Below the pieces are notes generated by a model, which did no database searches, was not told the origin of the DNA, and saw nothing but the letters and a program-made list of their open reading frames with translations. A stretch of DNA of 46,613 bases from Amycolatopsis pithecellobii (GTDB lineage Bacteria > Actinomycetota > Actinomycetes > Mycobacteriales > Pseudonocardiaceae). Positions 7,104-17,300 of this stretch are shown here, piece after piece. The stretch covers positions 1 through 46,613 of the forward strand of contig NZ_WMBA01000061.1 in assembly GCF_009707865.1 (NCBI RefSeq), given 5' to 3'. How positions within the stretch are numbered: the first letter of the stretch is position 1; each line of letters starts with the position of its first letter. A program made the translations under genes and the position numbers.

Positions 7104-10100
7104 TCAGTCACAGGCGGCGTCATCCCCCAGCGTGAGCGTCATCTGCGCCTTCGAGAGCAGCAGTCGGCCCTTGCCATCCTTGATCAATCCGAGCGGATCT
7201 GGCCACCTTGTGATCGTTGGCACTGAGGTGTCGACGTCAGTGATCCGGTAGATGTAGTACCGGGTTCGGCGAACCATGGCCTCGATCAGTTCGCGGTGCG
7301 AGATGTAGAACATCTCGGCGGGATCGGTGCCCCTCGTAGCCTTGACCTCGATGTAGATCAACTGGTCGTCTTCATCAACGCTGGCCATGTCGTACGGCGA
7401 CAGCTCGTCGACCTTGGACACCCAATGAACCGAGTCGGGATTCTTGCCGAGCTTCTTCAATCGATTTCGTTCGGCGTGGTACGCGACTTCCTCGCCACGC
7501 CTGCCGATGCGGCGGTTCTCTTCCTCGGTGTGCATGCTTGGCGCCGTGCTATATCCGCCTCCGCCGCCGCCTCGGTAACCGTTCGGCGTGGCGTTGCCGG
7601 AGTGGGCCGACTGGGCTGGTACGCCGTTGACGATGCTGACGGCCGAGAAATCGACGGGCGGTGCGGGAGTCTTCGCCGATGGCTTGCTCGCCGCCTCCTG
7701 CGCCCCCTCGGCCGGCGCGTTGTCGGCCCGGTCATCTGTGCTGCTGCTAGCTTCGAGGCTCTGCTCCGAGATGCCGCCCACTTGACTTCTTGCCAGTGCG
7801 GCCACGTCAGGCGCAACACTCTGGCCCTCCTCGCCCGGCTTGGGCAGGAGCGAGTCGAGGATGTTAGTGAATTCCTCCTCGTCCTCGCGAGCATGTCCGA
7901 GCAGGTGGTGGGCCTCCGTGATGTCGTGTTGCTGGATCTGGCGGTCGGCCATCATGCGCCTGCGGTCGTCGGGTGAGGCCGTCAGCAGCATGGTGAATGC
8001 ATCGGCCAAGGTGGGCACGTTCAAGTACTGGGCCAGTTGTCGTCCAAGTGGGAACCAGTGCGGTTGGCCGGTTGCCGGGTCGAGTTCGAGATAGGCCGTG
8101 CCGATGTTGATGGCGCGGCGGCCTCGCTTCTCGGAGCGGCTCGCGATGTAACAGACGGCATCCTCGCGGGAAATCTTCGTGCCGTCGTACTCGTAGGTGA
8201 GGACCAGCCGTTCGCAGATGACGAGTTCCAGGTTCCGAAGCGCTGGGCGGACTCGGTTCTCAGCACTCGAGTTCTCTGCACGCACCAGCGCGAAGAGGTA
8301 CGGCTTGATGCTGCTGATGCGCCGCATGATGTCGTCATAGACCGCGTCGTGGTGCTCCCCGAACGGAAGTGCCGAGGTGATCACGACGTCATCAAGCTTG
8401 GCCAGCGCAAAGTAGCGGGTTAGCTTCGTTAAACCGGCCTCGGCGGAGAGCAACGGGCGCTGCTTCTCAAAGGTGTCCCGCAGCAGCGGATCGTCGGCGT
8501 AGGGCGGCTGCGCCACGAACTGGGTGAGGCCGTCTTGGCTGGCCAGTAGCCGGACTGTCGATGGTGCAGGGTGCAGTTCTCCCTCGTCCCGGAGCACATC
8601 GTGCAACGTGCGCTGGACCCAACGTGCTGCCTGGTCGATCTCACGGTTCGTGCACCCAGCCGCGTCGGACTCATCGGCGATGCTCTCGAGCAGTACCAGC
8701 AGATCAGCGACCCGTGGACGGCCGGCGTCCGTCAGACGCAGCGCCGCGGCCAGGCCAGCGCCGCCGTGGGTTTGGTACATCGCCTCGCTGATCCGCGGGA
8801 TGCGCACCTGGATCCGGCGCGGCGTTTGCGCCGCCTCGATCCACGCTTCCGACGGACGGACGAGCTCCGGCACATTGCCTCGATCGACTGGCACCCACTC
8901 CTGCGACCGCAACGTGTAGGCAAACAGAGACGGCGCGGGACGTCCGCGATCGCCGACATGGCTGCCGTGGACGCAGTAGAAGAGAGCCTCCATACCATCC
9001 TCGTAGACCGAGCCCCACCGCCGGGCGAGCTGATTCCAGAAAGCCATGAGCCGCACCGGATCCTTGGACGCGATGAGCTGTTCGTGGCGGTCCAGCCGGT
9101 AAGACTCCCGCAGCTGCTGCGACTGGGTGTGACCCTGTGGGCAAAGCTTCGCGGCCTTGACCTCTGGCAGCTCGAACCACTCCCGGAACAGCCCGCCGCG
9201 GTGGGGATGCCTGCCGGTATTGACCATGTAGCCGTATGTCTCAGCTGGCTTGGCAAGATCCAGGCGCGGATACGCAGCCACACCGAGCATGCGGTAGAAG
9301 TCAAAATCATCCTGGCGCCGTTCGGACTCATCGGGCGGCTCGATGTCGAGGAACTCCGCCGTGCCGAAGGGACCGTAGATGACTTCCAACTCATCGGACC
9401 CAGACCACGGTGCGCTGAAGTAGATCTCAGCTGCTGGGCGGAGCTCGCGGACGGAGCCGTCTGCCGTTCGCGCGGGAAGGAGCACTCGGCCAAGTACCGG
9501 CTCGAGATCTTCGTTGCCCTGTAGGCGCACCTGGTGATAGGCGCGCAGACCGGCTATGGCCGCAGTTCGCGCGTCGGGATCAGCTTCGGGATCGCTGAGA
9601 ATCTTGATCAGAAATTCGCGGATGAGTTCGCGCCACTCGAAAGGTTTGACCCCTAGATCGCGGAGGAGCTTCGGCACGTCATCGACGGCGGGGACATACG
9701 CGATGGGAACCGGTAGGTCTTCCGGAATGGTGACCTCACTGCGTTCCCGCGGGAAGAAGATTGTGTCCGTGGTTGGCGTCAGCATCTGCCCTGCAGTAGT
9801 CAGGACTACCGGAGCCTTCTTGAGTTCGTTGACGAGTGTGGTTCCGATTGCCTCGCGCCAAGCGGTCAGGAAGCGGTAGTAGCGCTCGGCCGTCTCTCGT
9901 GTCGGCGCCGCAAGTAACGCGATGAACTCTCCAGGCCCCATTTCATCGGTGTCGGATACGCCGGCGAGGAACTTCTTGATCGCAGTGAGCCGCTCAACGT
10001 CCGGACGCAGCGTGTGGGCTGGATCGAGGTTGGTCAACTCATGTGCCGTGGAGTAGTCCGGCAGGCTTCGCGGGAGGAGACGAATATCGGCTGGCCGACG

Positions 10101-11360
10101 CAACGAACTGTCAGCAGCGGGAAGGAAGGGTGAATCGAGCAGCGCTTCAGTCCAACACTTGCGCATGGCGGTTCCGCCCACGCCGCCTGGGGGGTCGGTC
10201 GCTGGGACGAGTGCCTCGATCGCGGCCGAACTCGCCTGCGTCCGCCGGACGAGGTCTGGAGCGACTGTCGACTTCAGATGATCCGCCACAGCTCGGATCA
10301 GCGCTCGGTTGAAAGGAACAGCTTCGGGCGTCGTCGCGATCTGACGGCGGTCCATGCTCAGCATCCACTCGGCGTGGACCGCCACATGGAGCCCTGGTTG
10401 TTCGTCGGTCGGGAAGTAGACGTGCAGTGGGAACGTAGCGTCGACGCGCGGCTGGCGATGTTCGTCCACCGGCACGGCGATGGCGAAGTGAACCACCTCC
10501 ATCCCCCGCCAGGCTTCTCCGAGCGGCTCGAGCACGGCAGGGTCGGGTACTACGGACCCTCGATAGATGAACCACTCTTCGGCGTGGCCGTTGGTTTCGA
10601 GCAGGACGTGCTCGGTGCCGGCGTCGGCGTTGCGGACAATCGCAGACGAGAAGTCGCCGCGTGTGCCATCCAGCTCCAGATGATCAACGTGCGGCAGAAA
10701 GAGCAGCAGCCGAGATGCGAGGTTCTCAAGAAGATCCTCTTCAACAGTCGACCGTTCGACGCCATCCCGAAAAGGAAGACGGATGACCGTCGTAAAGCCG
10801 CTCGCGCGCAGCGTCTCGACCTGCGCAGCGTCGGGACCGAGGTCCGCTCGCTCGACGGCGAACGGGAAGGCGTAAATCGGCAAGTTCTGACGCGCTGGCA
10901 ACGAGCCGAGATGTTCGGTGACCGCAGCACGCACGCGCTCGGCATGGAACTGGAACGACGACAGCGCCGAAACGATCTGTGGATGGTCGGTGATCTCCCC
11001 GACGGACTTGAACCCGAGCCCCTTGTGACCGACCGATTCGCCCGGCCCCTTGGAAGATCTTCCAAGCGAGCAGATGGCTTCGACCTGCGGATCCCCAAAC
11101 CCAGAGCCGTTGTCGGCCACGATCAAGGCGGTCTCGGTCAGGAGGAAGTGGGCGCGGCCGTGCGTACCGGTGTCGCGTGCGGCGTCGTTGGCGTTCTGCA
11201 GCAACTCGAAGGGGTAGCGGCCGGTGTACTGCTGTCGAACCAGCTCCTGTGCGCTACCACGCTCATCCAAACTCTTGAGTACGCTCTCTCGCAAGTCGTT
11301 GTCGACCTGGACGCGGATCGACGCCAACTCGCGCTCACGAAGTCTTGTTGTAACGTCCAC
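7104..11360 (-). CDS. Giant sacsin/Hsp90-type ATPase with C-terminal DUF3883
   Basis: This protein has about 1418 residues with a GTG start at 11360 placed after GAGAGGGG. The N-terminus carries a GHKL/Hsp90-like ATP-binding domain: ELLQNANDAARD (about residue 57), DNGSGFG (about 87) and GHKGLGFKSVG (about 115), with the order and spacing seen in sacsin-like proteins. A long uncharacterised middle follows, then a Pro/Ser/Gly-rich linker, then a DUF3883 (NO VEIN C-terminal) domain with YDMASVDEDDQLIYIEVKAT near residue 1345. The D...E-V-K pattern there resembles a PD-(D/E)XK nuclease site. Proteins of this architecture are frequent in phage-defence islands. It is downstream of pPIWI-RE on the same strand with a gap of about 170 bases, so it may have its own promoter. 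The gene is intact over 4.2 kb. Confidence 0.82.
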   Translation of the reverse strand: MDVTTRLRERELASIRVQVDNDLRESVLKSLDERGSAQELVRQQYTGRYPFELLQNANDAARDTGTHGRAHFLLTETALIVADNGSGFGDPQVEAICSLGRSSKGPGESVGHKGLGFKSVGEITDHPQIVSALSSFQFHAERVRAAVTEHLGSLPARQNLPIYAFPFAVERADLGPDAAQVETLRASGFTTVIRLPFRDGVERSTVEEDLLENLASRLLLFLPHVDHLELDGTRGDFSSAIVRNADAGTEHVLLETNGHAEEWFIYRGSVVPDPAVLEPLGEAWRGMEVVHFAIAVPVDEHRQPRVDATFPLHVYFPTDEQPGLHVAVHAEWMLSMDRRQIATTPEAVPFNRALIRAVADHLKSTVAPDLVRRTQASSAAIEALVPATDPPGGVGGTAMRKCWTEALLDSPFLPAADSSLRRPADIRLLPRSLPDYSTAHELTNLDPAHTLRPDVERLTAIKKFLAGVSDTDEMGPGEFIALLAAPTRETAERYYRFLTAWREAIGTTLVNELKKAPVVLTTAGQMLTPTTDTIFFPRERSEVTIPEDLPVPIAYVPAVDDVPKLLRDLGVKPFEWRELIREFLIKILSDPEADPDARTAAIAGLRAYHQVRLQGNEDLEPVLGRVLLPARTADGSVRELRPAAEIYFSAPWSGSDELEVIYGPFGTAEFLDIEPPDESERRQDDFDFYRMLGVAAYPRLDLAKPAETYGYMVNTGRHPHRGGLFREWFELPEVKAAKLCPQGHTQSQQLRESYRLDRHEQLIASKDPVRLMAFWNQLARRWGSVYEDGMEALFYCVHGSHVGDRGRPAPSLFAYTLRSQEWVPVDRGNVPELVRPSEAWIEAAQTPRRIQVRIPRISEAMYQTHGGAGLAAALRLTDAGRPRVADLLVLLESIADESDAAGCTNREIDQAARWVQRTLHDVLRDEGELHPAPSTVRLLASQDGLTQFVAQPPYADDPLLRDTFEKQRPLLSAEAGLTKLTRYFALAKLDDVVITSALPFGEHHDAVYDDIMRRISSIKPYLFALVRAENSSAENRVRPALRNLELVICERLVLTYEYDGTKISREDAVCYIASRSEKRGRRAINIGTAYLELDPATGQPHWFPLGRQLAQYLNVPTLADAFTMLLTASPDDRRRMMADRQIQQHDITEAHHLLGHAREDEEEFTNILDSLLPKPGEEGQSVAPDVAALARSQVGGISEQSLEASSSTDDRADNAPAEGAQEAASKPSAKTPAPPVDFSAVSIVNGVPAQSAHSGNATPNGYRGGGGGGYSTAPSMHTEEENRRIGRRGEEVAYHAERNRLKKLGKNPDSVHWVSKVDELSPYDMASVDEDDQLIYIEVKATRGTDPAEMFYISHRELIEAMVRRTRYYIYRITDVDTSVPTITRWPDPLGLIKDGKGRLLLSKAQMTLTLGDDAACD

Positions 11361-11528
11361 TTTGCCCCTCTCCGACGAGCAGCCCATCGGAGCATGCTGG
11401 TTTGGTCCGACAAAATTCTCGGCGCCTGACAAAGCTAGCCACCGGACTCGAGGTCCGTGGGCACAGTATCTGGTCCCGCTCCGGGCCTCGTCTTGATTCG
11501 CGGCCAAGATCTGCTGGGACGCTCAACC
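11361..11528 (-). promoter_or_regulatory. Gap between pPIWI-RE and the giant ATPase gene
   Basis: This is the only sizeable gap in the defence block. It is large enough for a promoter, which would make the ATPase gene a separate or additional transcription unit. No strong hairpin terminator or clear -35/-10 pair could be picked out by eye, so the role is inferred from spacing alone. Confidence 0.25.
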
Positions 11529-14321
11529 TCACGCTGGCCGGTGTTCAGCTTGATCATCGTCGGACTCGGCCGGTTCGTCCGCGCCGTCGGGCTCATCGTC
11601 GTGCGGTAGTCCGTACTGGGAGGTGAGTTCTGCGACGTGCTGGATGAGCGGGAGCGCGAGCGCGTCGCGGTAGTCTTCGGCGAAGCGTTGTTGGTGGAGG
11701 AACATGGCCCAGTATTCGGCTTCGCTATCGTCGGGGAATCCAAGCATGGTCATTTCGAGGAGTTCAGGGTTGAATGCATTCTTTCCTGGACGGATTTCAG
11801 GCTCACCCTTGGCATTGATCCGATGAGTCAGCTTGGTTGCCTCTACGGAGAGGGTGTGCGTGCCCGGCTTGTCGCTGGTGCTGTAGAAGACGCGGCCACC
11901 CCCGTCACCGTTCGGTTGTTTCCACAGGCCCTTACTGATGCCACCGGATTCGTTACCCTTGGGCGCCCACCATTGTGGTGTTTCGTCGCGGTCGTTGGTG
12001 GCGATGCGGGCGAGGCGCAGGTTGTGGCCGAACAGCTTGATGCGTTGGGTCGGACCGTCCGAGCCGCCGAGTTGGATGCGGTCTGGGATGAGGCCGGTGT
12101 TGGTCAGCCACGGCCAGCGGCTTCGGGTGTTGTGTGCGTGCGTGACGACCAGGGTGGGTGTGCTGCGCATGGCGTACAGGATGTTCTGGACAAACGCGGC
12201 GACGGCCTTGGTTTGCTGGTCCTTTGTGGAAAGCTTGTCGGGGCGGACTTGGCCGGTGAGCGCGATGAGAAGCTGAGGATAAGGAACCCATTCGGTCATA
12301 GTGGGCGTGCGGCCGAGTATGCCTTTCCGCCCGGGCCGGATGAGCACGGCGACCGGGGTGAACTGGGCTCGTTCTGTTTCGCCGGTGACTTGTCGTTTGA
12401 CGAGCCAGAATGCGAGCTGGTTCAGGTTGTCGGGGATGTTGTCGCCGAGCGTGTGGGGCGGGACGAGGCGCATTCCTAGTTGGCGTAGCCCGTCGGCCCA
12501 TGCTGCGGCGACCCGGAACGGTGAATCATCGTCGTCGTCATCGCCGGGTTTCTGGTCGGCGGGGGTGAAGAACTGGCTGACCATGCCCGCGTCGGCGCAG
12601 CCAAGTCGGATGGCGAACTTGGGGTCGGTGGTGCGATGTTTGAATTTGTCCCGCCCGTCGAGCTCGACGAATGTGATGGCGGTGGTTTCGCCAAGGTCGG
12701 CGGCGAGGTCGCGCAGGCGGGCGGCGACGGCTGCGCGGCGTTGGCCGATCGCGGTGATGTGCTCGTCGCCCTTCTTCGGCGGCTCATCGCTCGTGCCGAG
12801 CGGTGCTCCGAATGCGCCGAGTTCGCGGGCGTGGATACGCACCTGGAGATCGGGTGTGCTCCAACTCCACAGCTGTGGGCCAGACGTGTCGCGGTGGTCG
12901 GCCAGCCCGAGGCTGGCTTCGGCGGCGTTGATGAGCTGGTCGCGCATGCGGGTGGACTGATAGAGCAGGACGGCGGTGAGGGGTCGTCCATCGAGGGCGA
13001 GCGCCGCGAACTCACGCCGCCGGATCGCGTTGTCGAGGTCGATGAGCTGATTGGTGGCGACTGCGGCCGCGACGTCTTCGTCGGTGGCGTCCTTCTTGGG
13101 AACGGGAACCTTCGGTGTCAGGAGCTTGGCCGGATTCTGGTTAATCTTGCTGCGAACCAACGGGGGTGCGGGCACAAATTCGGGCGCGAGCGCTGCGCCG
13201 GCCCATTCGGTCAGGCGGCGGCGTTCGGCGGGCATCAGCCCGGCGCCGACGCCGTGCCAGCCCATCATCGTGTGGTAGCTGGCGCCGCCTTCGACACCGT
13301 CTCGGCCGTCAAGCCAGGTGTCGGGTTCTTTGGCGAAGACGCCTGCGGCGGGCAAATTGTCGATGGCGCCGACGCGGACGAGCATACCTTCGGGCCCGCT
13401 TTGTGCCCATTCGATTTGGCGGGTGCGGCGGTTCCAGGCGAACCGCGCAACGGCGAACCGGCCGGGCTGCCGACCGCCCTCAACAAAGGGCTGCTGGGTG
13501 AGCAGATACGCGGACACGCGTCGGGTTCCCGGCATGAACACCTCGCCGGACACCCAGCGTCGGATTCGTGTGCTGATGTAGATCCGCGGTACCGGGGAAA
13601 ACGGGACGGTGCGCAGCGACACGTTGATCACCGCGGAATACCGCCAGTCGCGGTGGGTCCCGTAGCGCTTCTGCGCGTCCTTGTCCTTGACCTTGGTGCG
13701 GTGCCTGAGCGGCGGCCAGGACATGAGCTCGGCGCCGTTGGCGCGGGCGTCCACGGCAACCCGGTGGAATCGAACGTGCTCGCCGCAGAACTCGTACGGA
13801 GGTTGTGCGGCGATGCGGTCGGCGAGGATTTCCGGGAGAACGCGATAGAGCCGCGGGGCGGGATCGCAGGTGCCGCCCGGTGAGAGGCCGTGTTCCAGCA
13901 GATCGACGGTGTCGGGTTTCCAGTCCAGTTGTTCCGGGTCGACCGTGCGGGCGGTGTCACGGAATTGCTGCCACGCCTCGGGACTGGGGGCCAGGCCGCG
14001 GAGCCAGGCACGCACGAGCCGGGTCAGCGGCCGCATCGGGTAGTCGGTGCGGCTGTACAGCCAGGGCTGGCTGGCATCGAAGGATGCGTTGGCGTCAACG
14101 GTAACCAGGTCCGGGGTGACGGTGCGGATCAGGGAGTTCAGGCTCCTGATCGGCACCTCCTTGATCCAGGGGCGCGCGGCCTCGGACCGTCCTGACCTGT
14201 ACAAGTCAAGGACCGGTTCGCGCCAGTGTGCGGGAAAGGTCAGGGTGTGCAGGTCGACGGCGAATGTTTCGTTGTCGGGGTTGGGGATGAACGCGGCGGG
14301 TTGGAGTTCGTTGAAGACCAT
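11529..14321 (-). CDS. pPIWI-RE family Argonaute-like protein
   Basis: This 930-residue protein matches the prokaryotic PIWI-RE family. The N-terminal half corresponds to the X domain (about residues 10-400). A MID-like region near residues 430-570 contains FVELDGRDKFKHRT and DPKFAIRLGCADAGMVSQF, which is the conserved pattern preceding the RNase H domain. The RNase H-like PIWI part fills the C-terminus (LVVTHAHNTRSRWPWLTNTG, then FYSTSDKPGTHTL). The family is predicted to use a nucleic-acid guide against plasmids or phage (Burroughs, Iyer and Aravind). Start ATG at 14321 lies 21 bases after the helicase stop, so it is in the same operon. Length is typical. The catalytic carboxylates could not be assigned with certainty by eye. 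The acidic, Gln/His-rich tail is unstructured. Confidence 0.88.
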   Translation of the reverse strand: MVFNELQPAAFIPNPDNETFAVDLHTLTFPAHWREPVLDLYRSGRSEAARPWIKEVPIRSLNSLIRTVTPDLVTVDANASFDASQPWLYSRTDYPMRPLTRLVRAWLRGLAPSPEAWQQFRDTARTVDPEQLDWKPDTVDLLEHGLSPGGTCDPAPRLYRVLPEILADRIAAQPPYEFCGEHVRFHRVAVDARANGAELMSWPPLRHRTKVKDKDAQKRYGTHRDWRYSAVINVSLRTVPFSPVPRIYISTRIRRWVSGEVFMPGTRRVSAYLLTQQPFVEGGRQPGRFAVARFAWNRRTRQIEWAQSGPEGMLVRVGAIDNLPAAGVFAKEPDTWLDGRDGVEGGASYHTMMGWHGVGAGLMPAERRRLTEWAGAALAPEFVPAPPLVRSKINQNPAKLLTPKVPVPKKDATDEDVAAAVATNQLIDLDNAIRRREFAALALDGRPLTAVLLYQSTRMRDQLINAAEASLGLADHRDTSGPQLWSWSTPDLQVRIHARELGAFGAPLGTSDEPPKKGDEHITAIGQRRAAVAARLRDLAADLGETTAITFVELDGRDKFKHRTTDPKFAIRLGCADAGMVSQFFTPADQKPGDDDDDDSPFRVAAAWADGLRQLGMRLVPPHTLGDNIPDNLNQLAFWLVKRQVTGETERAQFTPVAVLIRPGRKGILGRTPTMTEWVPYPQLLIALTGQVRPDKLSTKDQQTKAVAAFVQNILYAMRSTPTLVVTHAHNTRSRWPWLTNTGLIPDRIQLGGSDGPTQRIKLFGHNLRLARIATNDRDETPQWWAPKGNESGGISKGLWKQPNGDGGGRVFYSTSDKPGTHTLSVEATKLTHRINAKGEPEIRPGKNAFNPELLEMTMLGFPDDSEAEYWAMFLHQQRFAEDYRDALALPLIQHVAELTSQYGLPHDDEPDGADEPAESDDDQAEHRPA

Positions 14322-14342
14322 GGGGTTCCAGTCCGTGGTGGG

Positions 14343-17300
14343 TTAGTCGAGGTCGGCGAGGGCCTGGTAGAGGGGCTCGTAGAGGGCTTGTACGAGTGAG
14401 CGGTCGAGCGGGGTGGCGGCGGAGTCGTCCCTGAAGTAGGGCTCAAGGACGGCGCGCATGCTGGCCAGCAGGCTTGTTTCGGGGGTGTCCACCGCCTGGA
14501 AACCGGCCTGGCGGGGTGCGAACGCGGCGTCGACGCAGACCACCCGCGCGGGCACGCCGCCGCGGACCAGCCGACCGATGACCTGCCACATCACGACCAG
14601 CTGGTCCCAGGTGAAACTGGTCTTCTCATCGGGGGTGAGGCTGCTCCACGCCATCTGGCGGGTGAGGAGGCGGTTCCACTCCTTGCGGGCGGTGCGGCGG
14701 AACGCCAGTGCCGCCCGGTCCGGCGTTCCGGCCGCGCGGGCGTTGCGGTGGAAGGTCCGGGCTGGATCACGGACTTGGCGTACCGCCCAGTCGTTGATCG
14801 CGTGGATCGCGAGCGCGATGTCGTCGGGTCGCGGGTGGGGCCGGGCAAGGAAGTAGACGGTGCCGATGGCCGCCTTGCCGCCGGGCAGGACGATGTTGTG
14901 GCCGCGTTCCACGGCGAGCAGTGGCGCGACGAGGATTTCGCTACCGGTGTCGGGGAACTTTGTCAGCTCGCCGCGGCGCAACACCATCCAGCTGTTGTCC
15001 AGGTCGGCGTCGTCGGACACGAGCTGGGTGACCCGGCCGCTCCATTCCGGGATACGGTCGAGATGGCGTGCGGCGTGCTTGGCCTCGGCGTAGCTGCCGA
15101 CGAGCAGCAGGATCCGACGTCGGTCCGGGTCCTCAATGTCGGCGAGTTCGGCGTCGAGCATGCTGGGCGCGTCGCCGAGGCTGCGGTCCGGGATGGCGAG
15201 CTGGTTGAGCATCTGCTCGAGAACCTTCTCGCGGTCGTCCGGGCTGCTTCCGGACAGTTTGAGCGGTCGCGGTGGTGAGCTGCCGGGCCAGTAGAGGAAC
15301 TGCGTGCGCAGCGTGGTGTCCAGGATCGCGGTGACCTCGTCGTCGTGTGGTCGCAGAACCGCGTCAACCGGGGCGTGGACGTGGTAACGGGTCGAGGTGC
15401 CCGCCCAGCTGGTGGCCGACATGAGCAGCACATGCGGGCCGGGCCGGTCATCGACCGCCGGAAGGGCGGGCAGGCCGAGGAGTAGCTCGCGGCCGACACC
15501 GCTGCAGCGGAAGAACCGCAGCTCACCGCTCTGGTCGCCGTCGCTGGTTCGTTCACCGAGCTGGAACTGGAACCCCAGGACGTTACCCATCGGGGATTCC
15601 GGGATGACCGGCTCGTAGTCCTTCGGTGGGCGCCGCGACAGCACATTGGACGTCGCTTCCAGGTTGAGCGCGGCCTCCACCCGTGGCCACAGGATCGTCA
15701 TCCGGTCCAGTCGATGGTGCAACGCGGCCAGGATGAGGGTCAGTTCGAAGCGTTGCGCGTGGGTCTCCAGGTCGTCGGCGATCCGCGGATCCCCTCCGAC
15801 GAGGTCGAGCAGCACGTCCCGCAAACGGCGCCGGATCAACGAGTCGCGGTGCGCGTGCAGCAGCTGGAGCGTCAGGTGCACCAACGCGTTGGCGGCGGGC
15901 GTCACGCGATCGTTGTCGTCCTTTGGCGTGTCTTCCTCGAGTGGCTCGTCGCGGAACTTGTCGAGCACCGCCTCGACATACTCCATGCGCTCCTGGCGCT
16001 TCTGCCGGTCTGCCGCCGCTGCGCCCGGCGCGGGGGTGTCGTCGTGCCCGGTGAGGTCGGGAAACCAGGACCGGATCAGCCACTGGTGCAGGGTCATCGC
16101 GCTGAAGTAGTCCTCGGTGATCCACGTGCGCAGCGGCGGGGTGCCGATCAACAGCGCATACAGTCGGTCGGTCGCGGCCGACACAGTGTCCACGGCGCTG
16201 GTCCAGTCGTCCACGTCCTGGGCGGACAGTTGCAGGCGACCGCGGCGCGCCAGCTCGGCGACCTTGTGGCCGGCGACCTCGTCCAGCCACGAGTTCGGTG
16301 ACCGTCCGGCCAGCGTGGTCGCGGGAGCGAACGCGCGGTCGAGCTGCATCTGTACGCGGTCGGCCTCATCGACGATCACAAGGTCGCTCAACCGGCACGC
16401 CAGCTCCAAGTGGCGCAGCCGCTCGGTGTGCAGCGCAGGAGGGACACCGCTGTGGACCAGGCTGGCCGGGTTGGCCACCCAGATCTGCGCGTCAACGAGG
16501 CTGCGGGCGCCGTGGTGGCGCGGACAGGCCGTCCATAGTGGACAGCCGTGCCGCTTCCTGCGTTCCCGATCGCGCGAACCATCAGTGCCGTTTCGCGTGC
16601 TGCGGAACAGATCGTCGGAGTCCGGGCCGGGATACTGCACCTCGTACAGCGCGTTGCACGGGGCTTCGCTGATCCGCAGCGGGTGGCTGGCGTTCACCCC
16701 GCGCAGAGCGTCGAGCGGGCACGCACTGCTGAGGTAGGCGAAGCCGGCGTGCTCGTGCCCGAGCATCGTGTCCGCCCCGGCTGAGGCCATGCGCCGGTGC
16801 AACCGTTCGAGGTGACGCTCGCGCGTCGAGTGCCCCACCACGGGGGCGGCCTCAACCCCGAGCCGGTTGAACTGATCGACGATCGCCAACGTTTCGGCCA
16901 CGTCGCCGACCACGATGGTGATGCGCCGGCCGGTTTCGGTGGCCGCCCAGAACGCCAGGATGTCGCGCAGTGTCGATTTCCCGGCGCCGACCATGCCGAC
17001 CAGGTTCATCAGCTGGTCGACGCGCAGACGCTCGGATTCGATGAATTCGCCCTGGGTGTCATCGCGAACCAGCAGTTTGACTCGCCCCAGGCGGCGGAGC
17101 CACTCGTTGGGTTTGCCGGTGAGGTTGTGCTCGATCGCGTCCATTTTGGCGGCGGCGTCCTCCAACTGCGCCCATGTGACCTCGACCGGGGCGCCCGCGC
17201 CGAGCGGCTGCGCGGCAAGGTCGTGCCCGACCGGCGCCGGGATGTCGGCGAGCAGCTGCGCCGGGAACGTGACCGAGTGGCGGCGGTCGCGGACATAGAA

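Noticed and set aside
12636..13883. Plus-strand open frame of 415 codons
   Set aside because: Entirely antisense to pPIWI-RE, which has family motifs; composition is that of a shadow frame.
16531..16543. GTCCATAGTGGAC palindrome inside the helicase gene
   Set aside because: It matches the array core closely but is in the middle of a 3.4 kb coding sequence with no nearby start on either strand, so it is probably chance.
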